Shown piece after piece: positions 40,464 through 49,894 of a stretch of DNA of 64,000 nucleotides. Numbering within the stretch: position 1 is the first letter of the stretch; each line of letters starts with the position of its first letter. The notes below the pieces were generated by a model. It was not told the DNA's origin and ran no database searches. It worked only from the letters and a program-made list of their open reading frames with translations. This DNA comes from Bacteroidales bacterium. Lineage in GTDB: Bacteria; Bacteroidota; Bacteroidia; Bacteroidales; VadinHA17. The stretch lies in the NCBI GenBank assembly GCA_021157415.1, contig JAGGWN010000046.1, positions 1-64,000 of the forward strand. Reading direction: 5' to 3'. A program made the translations under genes and the position numbers.

Positions 40464-40545
40464 CCGGGGTAAGAGAATACCATCTGACTAATCGTGGTAT
40501 TTGTCACGGGGAGACAACATCGTAAAGGATATTGCATTACCCCGG
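40464..40545 (+). ncRNA. Candidate structured RNA (multi-stem fold)
   Basis: P1 CCGGGGTAA (40464-40472) with TTACCCCGG (40537-40545); inner hairpins AATACCA/TGGTATT (40476-40482/40495-40501) and TTGTC/GACAA (40501-40505/40513-40517). Confidence 0.35.
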
Positions 40546-40930
40546 CTATAAAATAATGATTAAGAAAATGATGAGGTTGTGTTATGCCTGATTGAGGGGA
40601 AATAACATATAGCGAACATGTGTAAGCTTATGCTTGTTTCATACGCAGGTGTTTCCTGTCCGGTTGGGTGAGAATGAAAATCTTGATTTTATGGACATGT
40701 TATTCATGGTTATTTCCTGCTGGGGATAAACAGGTAATACTTCAAGAGGGTTAATTACAGGAAAATGGGAAGGAAAAATAATTTTGTACACCATAATGTT
40801 TGAATTTATGAATTGAAAAACTTGTTTTTATATATACCTAATATATACCGCTTATGTAAAGAGTCATACCATCTTGTAATAAATAATATATGGCAGGCAG
40901 GAAATGCAAGCAGCCGCCAAACAAAACTTA

Positions 40931-40968
40931 AACTAACTAACTAAACGAAACTAACTAACTAAACGAAA
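40931..40968 (+). repeat. 18-bp-period tandem repeat AACTAACTAACTAAACGA (about 2 copies) plus nearby degenerate ACTAA units
   Basis: Direct reading; copies start at 40931 and 40949, further AACTAACTAATTAACTAAAAC at about 40980-41001. Confidence 0.9.
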
Positions 40969-41008
40969 AAAAGACTATAAACTAACTAATTAACTAAAAC
41001 TTAACACC

Positions 41009-41965
41009 ATGAAAACAAAATCTGCTTCTGCTTTAACTGTTCTTGAGGAACAGGATGTAAATTATGTTAAATCGCTGGTTGCCAAAGGTGGTCCTGACCG
41101 GTATGATTACAGGCCGTTTTTTTCTGTTCTGGAACAGTTGGATGAACAAGGATTCAGCGAGATCAGAGACCTTCTAAAGCCTATTATGAATGAAAGAACC
41201 ATGGTTGGTTTTGCATATACCAAACCTTTTGGATATGCCGGCGATTTTCAGATCATTGATTACATGTATCAGCAAAAGGTGAGTGATCATCCGATGTATG
41301 GTAAATGGGATAGATGGTATCATGAGCAACATGCTGCAAAAGCGGTTAGAAACAGAAAGGAATTTTTTAAGAATGTTCTGGAAGAGTTGAATGCTACGGC
41401 CGACAAACCTAAAGAAGTGTTGGTGTTGGGAAGCGGGCCGGCTACGGATGTTTATGAGTTTCTGAATGCTCATCCCGATTCAAAGTTGCATTTTGATCTG
41501 ATTGACCTGGATCAGCGTGCTATTGATTACGCCAGGGAGAAAAACGCCAGATTCCTCGACCGTCTCAATTTCATCAGAATGAATGTGCTTCGTTATCAAA
41601 CACATAAATTCTATGATCTTATTTGGAGTGCAGGGTTGTTTGATTATTTTAAGGAAAAACATTTTATATACCTTCTCAGGAAATACCAGGCTTATGTAAA
41701 AGATGGCGGGGAGATGATCATTGGTAACTTTTCGGATCAGAATCCATCTACCAAAGGAATGCATGCCTTGCTGGAATGGCATTTGAACCAACGGTCGCCT
41801 CAGGATCTGGTACGTTATGCCGTGGAAGCAGGAGCCAGAGAGGATAATATATCTGTTGACAAGGAGCCCTTGGAAGTAAACTTGTTTCTAAGAGTGAAAA
41901 AACCATCAAATCCTTTTAGAAATGCTGAAACTTTTATATCTTGGCTCGAAATAAACAACAACTAA
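41009..41965 (+). CDS. PhcB-like class I SAM-dependent methyltransferase
   Basis: KPFGYAGDFQIIDYMY, EVLVLGSGPATDVYEFL, FDLIDLDQRAIDYA, YDLIWSAGLFDYFKEKHFIYLLRKYQAYVKDGGEMIIGNFSDQNPSTKGMHALLEWHLNQRS. Confidence 0.75.
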   Translation: MKTKSASALTVLEEQDVNYVKSLVAKGGPDRYDYRPFFSVLEQLDEQGFSEIRDLLKPIMNERTMVGFAYTKPFGYAGDFQIIDYMYQQKVSDHPMYGKWDRWYHEQHAAKAVRNRKEFFKNVLEELNATADKPKEVLVLGSGPATDVYEFLNAHPDSKLHFDLIDLDQRAIDYAREKNARFLDRLNFIRMNVLRYQTHKFYDLIWSAGLFDYFKEKHFIYLLRKYQAYVKDGGEMIIGNFSDQNPSTKGMHALLEWHLNQRSPQDLVRYAVEAGAREDNISVDKEPLEVNLFLRVKKPSNPFRNAETFISWLEINNN

Positions 41966-41970
41966 AATGA

Positions 41971-43941
41971 ATGTTATTTCAGCGTAAGGAGAAAGTGAAA
42001 TTTGCAAAGGATGGAGCTTCTGACATTGGGATGAAGCTTCATCCTTTTACTTTGCATTTTGTTGATGACCAGGCTTATCTGGAGGAAGAATATAGAAACT
42101 TTTATTTTTCCGAATCCATAGGTTCTATTCGGATTACGCTGGTTCTTGCCATTTTCTTTTATGCTGTTTTTGCCGGGCTGGACGTCGCCGTTGCAAAACA
42201 ATTTCAGACACCATTGTGGCTGATTCGTTTTGCATTTGTCATTCCTGTGCTGGTTCTGTTACTGATTTCCTCTTATCGTCCCTGGTTCAGAAAATATGTT
42301 CAGCTACTCGTGGGTATAGGGATGTACCTGACGGGATTCGGTATTATTTTAATGATATTTTATGTATCAAAGATAGGGCTATATACCTATTATGCCGGTC
42401 TGATGTTAATATTTATGATCGGTTATACATTTATCCGGCTGAGAATTGTTTCAGCTACCATAGCAGGGTGGTCTATCGTGCTGACCTATGAAATTGTAGC
42501 CGTAGGCTTTGCGCATACTCCTACGGTAGCGTTGATCAATAATAACTTCTTTTTTGTTTCAGCCAACGTAATCGGTATGTTGATATGTTACTTTCTGGAC
42601 CGTACCAACCGCCGTGACTTTTATATGAGAAAACTGCTGGAAATTGAAAGGAATAAAGTGAAGGCAGCCAATGATATTCTTGAACAGAAGGTACAGGAAA
42701 GGACACAACAACTCCTTGAGACCAATGTTGAGCTGAAAAAAGAGATAGAGCTTAGAAAACAATATGAAAAAGAAAGGACCAAGCTGGAAGCCCAGTTGAT
42801 GCAATTACAGAAAATGGAAACCATTGGCACCCTGGCCGGAGGAATCGCGCATGATTTCAACAATATCCTTACCCCTATTTTAGGGTATACGGAGATGGCT
42901 CTGGAAGAAATTGAAGAAGACAACACCTTACGCTTTGATATAGAACAGATCAATCATGCTGCGATTCGTGCCAAAGACCTGGTACAGCAGATCCTTACCT
43001 TCAGCCGTCAGATGGATGTGGAGAAAAAACCGTCCGATCTGAAAGCGATTATCGAAGAGGTGCTGAACCTGGTGCGGGCCTCGTTGCCCAGGAATATCAT
43101 GATCAAAACAAATCTGAAAAAAGGATGCGGCAGCGTGATGGTGGATGCTACCCAGATACATCAGGTGCTTATGAATCTATGTACCAATGCTGCTTATGCC
43201 ATGACCCCCGACGGAGGAGATCTTTTTATTGGTCTGAAAGAAATAGAGCTGGATGCCAGACAGGTGAAAAAACTGAATAGTATCAGTCCCGGCGTCTATG
43301 CCAATATTACAGTTACAGATACGGGTGTTGGGATGGACAAACAAACGATGCAAAGAATTTTCGAGCCTTTTTTTACAAAAAAAGAAGTGGGCGTTGGTTC
43401 TGGACTGGGTCTGGCTGTGGTGCATGGGATTATTAACAGTTACAGAGGAGCTATTACCGTGGAGAGTGCGCCGGGTAAAGGGACTACTTTTGATATTTTC
43501 CTGCCCAGTTTCAGTGATGCCAAAGAGACAGAGATATCCGAAGAATTCCTCAAAACAGGGATGGAGCATATCATGTTTGTTGATGATGAGGAAGAGGTTA
43601 CTTTTATCGGAAAAAAGATGCTCGAGAGCCTGGGTTATTCGGTTACGATCAGAACAGACGGAAACAGAGCCTTCCAGGAATTTAAGGCACATCCGGATGA
43701 GTACGACCTGCTGGTTACCGACCAGGTGATGCCGGGATTACTGGGGACCAACCTGGCTGCCAAATTCAGACAATTAAACCCTAAACTGAAAGTGATTATC
43801 ATTACCGGCGCAAAAGAATCAATCAATGAAAAGATCATCGAAGATTACAAAATTGACGAACTATTACTGAAGCCGTTGAAAATTAGCGAGTTCAGTAAGG
43901 TTATACGAAAAGTACTGGATGAAAAGAATAAAAATAATTAA
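41971..43941 (+). CDS. Hybrid sensor histidine kinase with six-TM N-terminal sensor and C-terminal receiver
   Basis: Six hydrophobic helices (residues ~45-215), H-box GGIAHDFNNILTPILGYTEM, ATP-binding VTDTGVGMDK / GVGSGLGLAVVHGII, receiver HIMFVDDEEEV...DLLVTDQVMP. Confidence 0.93.
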   Translation: MLFQRKEKVKFAKDGASDIGMKLHPFTLHFVDDQAYLEEEYRNFYFSESIGSIRITLVLAIFFYAVFAGLDVAVAKQFQTPLWLIRFAFVIPVLVLLLISSYRPWFRKYVQLLVGIGMYLTGFGIILMIFYVSKIGLYTYYAGLMLIFMIGYTFIRLRIVSATIAGWSIVLTYEIVAVGFAHTPTVALINNNFFFVSANVIGMLICYFLDRTNRRDFYMRKLLEIERNKVKAANDILEQKVQERTQQLLETNVELKKEIELRKQYEKERTKLEAQLMQLQKMETIGTLAGGIAHDFNNILTPILGYTEMALEEIEEDNTLRFDIEQINHAAIRAKDLVQQILTFSRQMDVEKKPSDLKAIIEEVLNLVRASLPRNIMIKTNLKKGCGSVMVDATQIHQVLMNLCTNAAYAMTPDGGDLFIGLKEIELDARQVKKLNSISPGVYANITVTDTGVGMDKQTMQRIFEPFFTKKEVGVGSGLGLAVVHGIINSYRGAITVESAPGKGTTFDIFLPSFSDAKETEISEEFLKTGMEHIMFVDDEEEVTFIGKKMLESLGYSVTIRTDGNRAFQEFKAHPDEYDLLVTDQVMPGLLGTNLAAKFRQLNPKLKVIIITGAKESINEKIIEDYKIDELLLKPLKISEFSKVIRKVLDEKNKNN

Positions 43942-43944
43942 ACC

Positions 43945-44316
43945 ATGCAAAGAATAATTGTTATTGATGATGAGCCTTATATTCTGCTAATGTTAAAAAA
44001 GATGCTGGAAAAAGAAGGCTATGAGGTGGATATGGCAACCAACGGCGTGGAAGGTATTGAGCTGTATCATAAAAACGGAGCCAACCTGATTATTACGGAT
44101 ATTGTAATGCCTGAAAAAGAAGGGCTGGAGACGATCATGAACCTGAAAGGAGAGAACCCCGATCTGAAAGTAATTGCTATTTCAGGAGGAGGACGAGTTG
44201 ATTCCCGGGAATATTTGCATTCGGCTCAACTGCTGGGTGCGGAAAAAATATTTCCAAAACCTTTTAAGAAAGATGAGATCGTTCGGGCGGTTAAAGAATT
44301 GCTGGAAGAAGAATAA
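43945..44316 (+). CDS. Single-domain response regulator (receiver only)
   Basis: RIIVIDDEPYILLMLKKML, NLIITDIVMPEKEGLE, KIFPKPFKKDEI; no output domain. Confidence 0.95.
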   Translation: MQRIIVIDDEPYILLMLKKMLEKEGYEVDMATNGVEGIELYHKNGANLIITDIVMPEKEGLETIMNLKGENPDLKVIAISGGGRVDSREYLHSAQLLGAEKIFPKPFKKDEIVRAVKELLEEE

Positions 44317-44467
44317 AGGAAATATTTTCGGTTCGTAAAATGTTTCGAAAGAAAACAATCCGGGAAAAAAATTTACGGAGTGTTTTTTAGCATGTTAAGG
44401 ATGTACAAACTTTGTATATTTTTGCATGTAATGTAGTACTATCATGTTTTACTAAATTCATAAAGAT

Positions 44468-47400
44468 ATGTTTAAAAAAATCTTTTGGTTTGTTTTTGCC
44501 GGCCTGTTGTGTCTGCAGCTTCAGGTTCGTGCCGATGAAGCCCGGTTACTGCGCTTTCCTGATATTCACGGTAATCAGGTTGTATTTGTTTATGCCGGCG
44601 ATCTGTATCTGGTCAGTGCCGAAGGAGGCGTGGCCAGACAGATAACTACCAACAAGGGATATGAGTCTTTTCCGCATTTTTCCCCGGATGGAAAATATAT
44701 TGCTTTTACCGGTCAGTATGACGGCAATACGGAAGTTTTTTTAATCCCTTCCACCGGCGGAGTTCCCAAGCGTCTGACCTTTACGGCCACCTTGGGACGT
44801 GATGATATAGGCGACCGTATGGGACCCAACAATATCGTGATGGGATGGACCCCCGACAGTAAATATATTGTTTACCGTTCCCGGAGATATTCTTTCAACT
44901 CTTTTGTGGGACAGTTGTTTATTGTGCCTGTAGAAGGAGGTCTTTCAAAAGAAGTACCCATATCAAAAGGAGGTTTCTGCTCATACTCACCTGACGGGAA
45001 AAAACTTGCCTTTAACTGGGTATTCAGGGAGTTTCGTACCTGGAAATATTACAAAGGGGGAATGGCTGATGATATCCGGATCGTGGATTTAGAAACAAAA
45101 AAGGTGGAGAAGATCACAAATAATATAAACCAGGATATTATCCCTATGTGGATGGGAGATAAGATTTATTTTCTCTCAGACCGGGACCGGACCATGAACC
45201 TCTTTTCCTATGATCTTACAACCAGACAGGAGAAAAAGCTGACCCATTTTACGGATTATGATATCAAATTTCCCGGATACGGAAAAGATTATATCGTTTT
45301 TGAGCGGGGCGGTTACCTGTATAAGTTTAATATACATACAAATAATACTACCCAGATCCATGTGCAAATAGCCAATGATGAGAAATGGAGCCGGACACAA
45401 TGGGAAGATGCATCAAAGAAGATTTCCTCCATGGATCTTTCTCCGGATGGAAAACGCATCCTTTTCGGGGCTCGTGGAGATGTTTTTTCCGTGCCGGCGG
45501 AACATGGCATTACCGTGAATTATACAGAATCGTCTCATGCCAATGACCGGGATGCCTACTGGTCCCCCGACGGAAAATACATTGCTTATATCTCGGATCG
45601 CAGCGGAGAGTTTCAGATCTACCTCCAAAAGCAGAATGGTTCCGGAGGCCCTGTACAGATCACTTCCGGATTGAAAACCTACATCTTCGACCTGGCCTGG
45701 TCGCCTGACAGCAAGAAAATCCTGTTTAATGACAAAAGGCAGACCCTGAATTATGTAGATATTGACACAAAGAAGATGGTGCAGGTGGACCAATCGGATG
45801 AGGCTCCCTGGTTCAGCTATGACTGGTCGCCCGACAGTAAATGGATCACTTACACCAAAGCGGAAAAAGGAATGACGAAGATCCGGCTTTACAGCCTGGA
45901 ATCACAGAAATCCTACGAGTTGACGGATGCCTGGTATGAATCTGATAATCCCTCTTTCAGCAGTGACGGAAAGTATATCGTATTTACCTCTGCCAGGGAT
46001 TTTCATCCTATGTATAGCCAGGTGGAATGGGATTATGCCTATGAGGATATGAACCGGATCTATCTGATCGCTCTGTCCAAGGAAACCCCCTCACCTTTTG
46101 CTCCTGAAAATGATGTGGTGAAAGTTACAGAAGAAAAGACAACCTCTGCATCTGACAAAAAAGGAAAAGAAAAGAAGGGAAAGAAAGATGTTAGCACAAA
46201 AGAAAAAGAGAATGCAAAACAAGTAGTGATAGACCTGGAAGGGATTCAGAACAGGGTCATTGGGATCCCTGTGAAGCCATCCAATTATTTTAACGTGACT
46301 TGTGTGGACAACAAGGTTTACTATGTACGCTCTTCATCCAAGGGCGGAGGCCCATCCTTTGGGATGTATGACCTGAAAAAGAAAAAGGAGACGGAGTTAT
46401 TCTCAGGCATATTTAGTTATGTTATCTCATCCAATCATAAGAAGATGTTGGTGCGTCAGGGAAGCAAGTATCAGGTTATTCCCCTGCCTTCTTCAAAAAT
46501 ACAACTGAATAAGCCGGCGGATCTTTCCAATATGAAAGTGCTGGTAGATCACCATCAGGAATGGAAGCAGATGTTTGAGGAGAGCTGGAGGCAGATGCGT
46601 GACTTTTTCTATGCTCCCAATATGCACGGTCTGAACTGGAAAGCGATCCATGATAAATATGCAGTGCTGGTGCCTTATGTGAACCACCGTTCCGATCTGA
46701 CCTATATCATCGGAGAAATGGTTGGAGAATTGAGTATTGGCCATTCATATGTCATCAACGGAGAACGTCCTATGCCGCAACGGATCCGGATGGGTTTACT
46801 GGGAGCTAGATTCTCACGTACGGGAAACGGATACTTCCGGGTGGATCATATCCTGAAGGGGGCCAACTGGAACAAGTCCCTGCGTTCCCCCCTGACCGAA
46901 CTGGGAGTGAACGTAAAAGAGGGAGATTATATCCTGGCCGTGGACGGACATCCGTGCAATAAAGTGAATAATATCTTTGATCTGTTGGTCGGAAAAGCCG
47001 GTAAAACCGTCGAATTGACAGTGAACAGTAAACCGGACATGGCAGGAAGCCGGAAAGTGTTGGTCGTGCCTGTAGCCGATGAATCGGCTTTGTACTATTA
47101 CGAATGGGTGGAAAACAATATCAGAAAGGTCAGCGAAGCTACCAACGGCCAGGTGGGATATATCCATATCCCGGATATGGGGCCGGAAGGTCTGAATGAA
47201 TTTGTGAAGCATTATTATCCTCAATTGCTGAAGAAAGGCCTGATTATTGATGTTCGCGGTAATGGAGGAGGGAATGTATCACCTATGATCATGGAACGAT
47301 TGCTACGTACTATTACCTATGTGACCATGCATGCAGGCGAGAAAAAAGGGGATGTGAATCCTGTCGGGACCTTTATCGGTCCGAAAGTGGCTTTGCTGGA

Positions 47401-47761
47401 TAAGTATTCCGCTTCGGACGGGGACCTCTTTCCTTATCGTTTTAAGTATCATAAACTCGGGAAACTGATAGGCACCCGTTCCTGGGGAGGCGTTGTCGGC
47501 TATAGCGGTTCTATTCCCCTGATTGACGGTGGGTCGCTGATTACACCCTCTTATGCTCCTTTTGCGGCCAATGGCAGTGGCTGGATCATCGAAGGTCATG
47601 GGGTCGAACCGGATATTTATGTCGAAAACGACCCGGTCAGGGAGTATGAAGGGATCGACGACCAGATGAACAAAGCCATCGAGGTGATCAGGGAAGAAGT
47701 GAAGAATTTCAAATATAAAATTCCGCCCATACCACCGTTTCCGGATAAGAGCGGAAAGTAA
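44468..47761 (+). CDS. Tricorn protease homologue (beta-propellers, PDZ, S41 peptidase), secreted
   Basis: Signal peptide; repeated FSPDGKYIAF/WSPDSKYIVY blades; PDZ KEGDYILAVDGHP; IDVRGNGGGNVSPMIMERL; DKYSASDGDLFPYRF. Confidence 0.93.
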   Translation: MFKKIFWFVFAGLLCLQLQVRADEARLLRFPDIHGNQVVFVYAGDLYLVSAEGGVARQITTNKGYESFPHFSPDGKYIAFTGQYDGNTEVFLIPSTGGVPKRLTFTATLGRDDIGDRMGPNNIVMGWTPDSKYIVYRSRRYSFNSFVGQLFIVPVEGGLSKEVPISKGGFCSYSPDGKKLAFNWVFREFRTWKYYKGGMADDIRIVDLETKKVEKITNNINQDIIPMWMGDKIYFLSDRDRTMNLFSYDLTTRQEKKLTHFTDYDIKFPGYGKDYIVFERGGYLYKFNIHTNNTTQIHVQIANDEKWSRTQWEDASKKISSMDLSPDGKRILFGARGDVFSVPAEHGITVNYTESSHANDRDAYWSPDGKYIAYISDRSGEFQIYLQKQNGSGGPVQITSGLKTYIFDLAWSPDSKKILFNDKRQTLNYVDIDTKKMVQVDQSDEAPWFSYDWSPDSKWITYTKAEKGMTKIRLYSLESQKSYELTDAWYESDNPSFSSDGKYIVFTSARDFHPMYSQVEWDYAYEDMNRIYLIALSKETPSPFAPENDVVKVTEEKTTSASDKKGKEKKGKKDVSTKEKENAKQVVIDLEGIQNRVIGIPVKPSNYFNVTCVDNKVYYVRSSSKGGGPSFGMYDLKKKKETELFSGIFSYVISSNHKKMLVRQGSKYQVIPLPSSKIQLNKPADLSNMKVLVDHHQEWKQMFEESWRQMRDFFYAPNMHGLNWKAIHDKYAVLVPYVNHRSDLTYIIGEMVGELSIGHSYVINGERPMPQRIRMGLLGARFSRTGNGYFRVDHILKGANWNKSLRSPLTELGVNVKEGDYILAVDGHPCNKVNNIFDLLVGKAGKTVELTVNSKPDMAGSRKVLVVPVADESALYYYEWVENNIRKVSEATNGQVGYIHIPDMGPEGLNEFVKHYYPQLLKKGLIIDVRGNGGGNVSPMIMERLLRTITYVTMHAGEKKGDVNPVGTFIGPKVALLDKYSASDGDLFPYRFKYHKLGKLIGTRSWGGVVGYSGSIPLIDGGSLITPSYAPFAANGSGWIIEGHGVEPDIYVENDPVREYEGIDDQMNKAIEVIREEVKNFKYKIPPIPPFPDKSGK

Positions 47762-47848
47762 TAGAACAAAGAAGAAGCTCTCCTCCGTAGTCAATATCCT
47801 CGCAAAGGTTGCGGTGATAAAAGACTACACCGGCAGGCAGGTACAAAG

Positions 47849-47874
47849 CAGGGACGCAAGATTTTGCGTCCCTG
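47849..47874. repeat. Perfect palindromic hairpin CAGGGACGCAA-GATT-TTGCGTCCCTG in convergent intergenic region
   Basis: 11-bp perfect stem, 4-nt loop. Confidence 0.85.
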
Positions 47875-47931
47875 CCCTATAGAGTGGGGAACTGTATCTA
47901 CGTAGATGATTCATGATGGCCTGTGTTGTTT

Positions 47932-48966
47932 TTATTTTTTTATTGAACTTTTTTCGCTGGCTGTAACAACTTCTACCAGTCTGTGGGTTATTTTCTTTGC
48001 CTGGATACTGTCAATTTTCAGAACTTGACATTTGGCATCTTTTTCAGGCACAAAAAAAGTTGCACAGGCTGTGTCCGTTTTAACGTATCCCGGGTCTGAC
48101 AGGGTGAAATATCCGGAATCTTTTTCCATGACATACAAGACGGAGGTAGGGTCCCAGCAAGGCCTGTCGTAAGGCATCTTCATAAAGGATTTATAGGCTT
48201 CTGCCAAGGGATGGTGCTTTTCTTTTCCGAAATCATGCTCAATGGAAGAGGCGGGATATTTCACTTGTATCCCTACTTCAAACGGACTGATGATGATTTT
48301 GGTGGGCCAGTGGTCAAAAACATCCCTGGCAGCATCACAATCATTGACAACATTGAATTCCCTGTTTTGAATGATGCCGTCGAAGTTGGCGGCCATCATA
48401 CTGAGGTACTTTACCTTTTGTCTGATCAGATCTGTTCCGTTCCGGCTGGAAAATGCATCGGGCCCCGAATTTAACAGATCGGAAAGATTAGTGGAAAAGC
48501 CCACACAGATAATAATGAGGGATGTATCGGGTGACCTTGCGAGCAGCTTTCTGTAAAGACTTACGGCACCCGGAATTTCCCGGTATCCGGGAAGGGTTCC
48601 CTGAAAAACTTTTTTCCCGTTTTCTTTTAGTTCCGCCACGGCTTTGGCATAGGTGGGATCTTGCGGTCCCCTGTTTTTAAGGGTCATGCCCAGAGGAATG
48701 CCGGGATGTCCGTACCAGGTATTCAGAATGTCAACATATTCGACGGAATAAGGATTCTTTTTGCTCAGGATTACTCCCATCAGATGGAGTTTTCCTTCCG
48801 ACATATAGTTATTCAACATGGTAAGTGCCAGGGCATCGTCAATATCGTTACCCATATCGGTATCAAAGATGATACGTGGGGCAGATTGTTCTTTTGTGCC
48901 TGATGTATGGCAGGATGGCAGCAGAATAAGCAACAACCATACCAGTATAACATATTTATTTTTCAT
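47932..48966 (-). CDS. Nucleoside hydrolase (inosine/uridine-preferring type), lipoprotein
   Basis: LPSCHTSG lipobox; IIFDTDMGNDIDDALALTML; EFNVVNDCDAARDVFDHWP. Confidence 0.88.
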   Translation of the reverse strand: MKNKYVILVWLLLILLPSCHTSGTKEQSAPRIIFDTDMGNDIDDALALTMLNNYMSEGKLHLMGVILSKKNPYSVEYVDILNTWYGHPGIPLGMTLKNRGPQDPTYAKAVAELKENGKKVFQGTLPGYREIPGAVSLYRKLLARSPDTSLIIICVGFSTNLSDLLNSGPDAFSSRNGTDLIRQKVKYLSMMAANFDGIIQNREFNVVNDCDAARDVFDHWPTKIIISPFEVGIQVKYPASSIEHDFGKEKHHPLAEAYKSFMKMPYDRPCWDPTSVLYVMEKDSGYFTLSDPGYVKTDTACATFFVPEKDAKCQVLKIDSIQAKKITHRLVEVVTASEKSSIKK

Positions 48967-49891
48967 GCGTGGGGATATTATGATTCATTAAAAAACGTTC
49001 AATTTCATGCAGGGAAGGCACGGAAGGTTGTGCTCCGAGTCTGGTTACGGAAATCGCTGCTGCGGCATTGGCAAACCTGGCAGCACCAGTCAGATCGTTA
49101 TTCTCCAGTATGCTGGTGGCAAATGCACCGCAAAAAGTGTCGCCGGCGGCAGTGGTATCCACGGGGGTGACCGGAAAACTTTTTACAAACGTCCGAATCG
49201 TTTTGTTGAAGATATAAGCTCCTTTTTTCCCTAAGGTGAGAATAATATTTTCCGGACCTTTCTCTATCAGTTTGTGTCCGATAACATGCAGGGATTCTTC
49301 GGAGACTTTCCGGCCGGTAATCATTTCCGCTTCCGTTTCATTTAAAATAAGATATGTGACGGTTTTAAGCACCTCCTCATCCAGCTTTCGTGCCGGGGCA
49401 GGATTCAGAAGTATCTGTTTCCCATGGAAGGATGCCAGTTTTGTAATATGTTTTACGGTTTCATAAGGGATCTCCAACTGCATAACGATAAGGTCGGCCT
49501 CTTTAATTACGTCATGGTAAGGATCCATTTTTTCTTTGCTTAAATGTTGATTGGCTTCCGGAGCGACCGCAATAAAATTTTCACCTTTCCTGTCCACAAA
49601 GATCAGGGCTGTACCGGTATAACGATCCTGTATCGTATATACGTATTGGGTGTCGATATGATTTTCCTGTAAGTTTTGAAGCGCTCTCTGGCCTTTGTCA
49701 TCGTCACCCAGGCAGGTAATAAAAGTGACATTTCCGCCGGCACGGGCTGCCGCAATAGCCTGGTTGGCCCCTTTTCCGCCAAAAGCTTCCGACAGGACAG
49801 CGTCCCCGACGGTTTCCCCCGGGACCGGTAAATGATCTACCTGTGCAATGATATCAATATTTGTACTGCCTACAACAAGAATTTTTTTCAT
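48956..49891 (-). CDS. rbsK: Ribokinase
   Basis: KILVVGSTNIDIIAQVDHLPVPGETV, FGGKGANQAIAAARAGG, VDTTAAGDTFCGAFATSI. Confidence 0.92.
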   Translation of the reverse strand: MKKILVVGSTNIDIIAQVDHLPVPGETVGDAVLSEAFGGKGANQAIAAARAGGNVTFITCLGDDDKGQRALQNLQENHIDTQYVYTIQDRYTGTALIFVDRKGENFIAVAPEANQHLSKEKMDPYHDVIKEADLIVMQLEIPYETVKHITKLASFHGKQILLNPAPARKLDEEVLKTVTYLILNETEAEMITGRKVSEESLHVIGHKLIEKGPENIILTLGKKGAYIFNKTIRTFVKSFPVTPVDTTAAGDTFCGAFATSILENNDLTGAARFANAAAAISVTRLGAQPSVPSLHEIERFLMNHNIPTHEK

Positions 49892-49894
49892 ACA

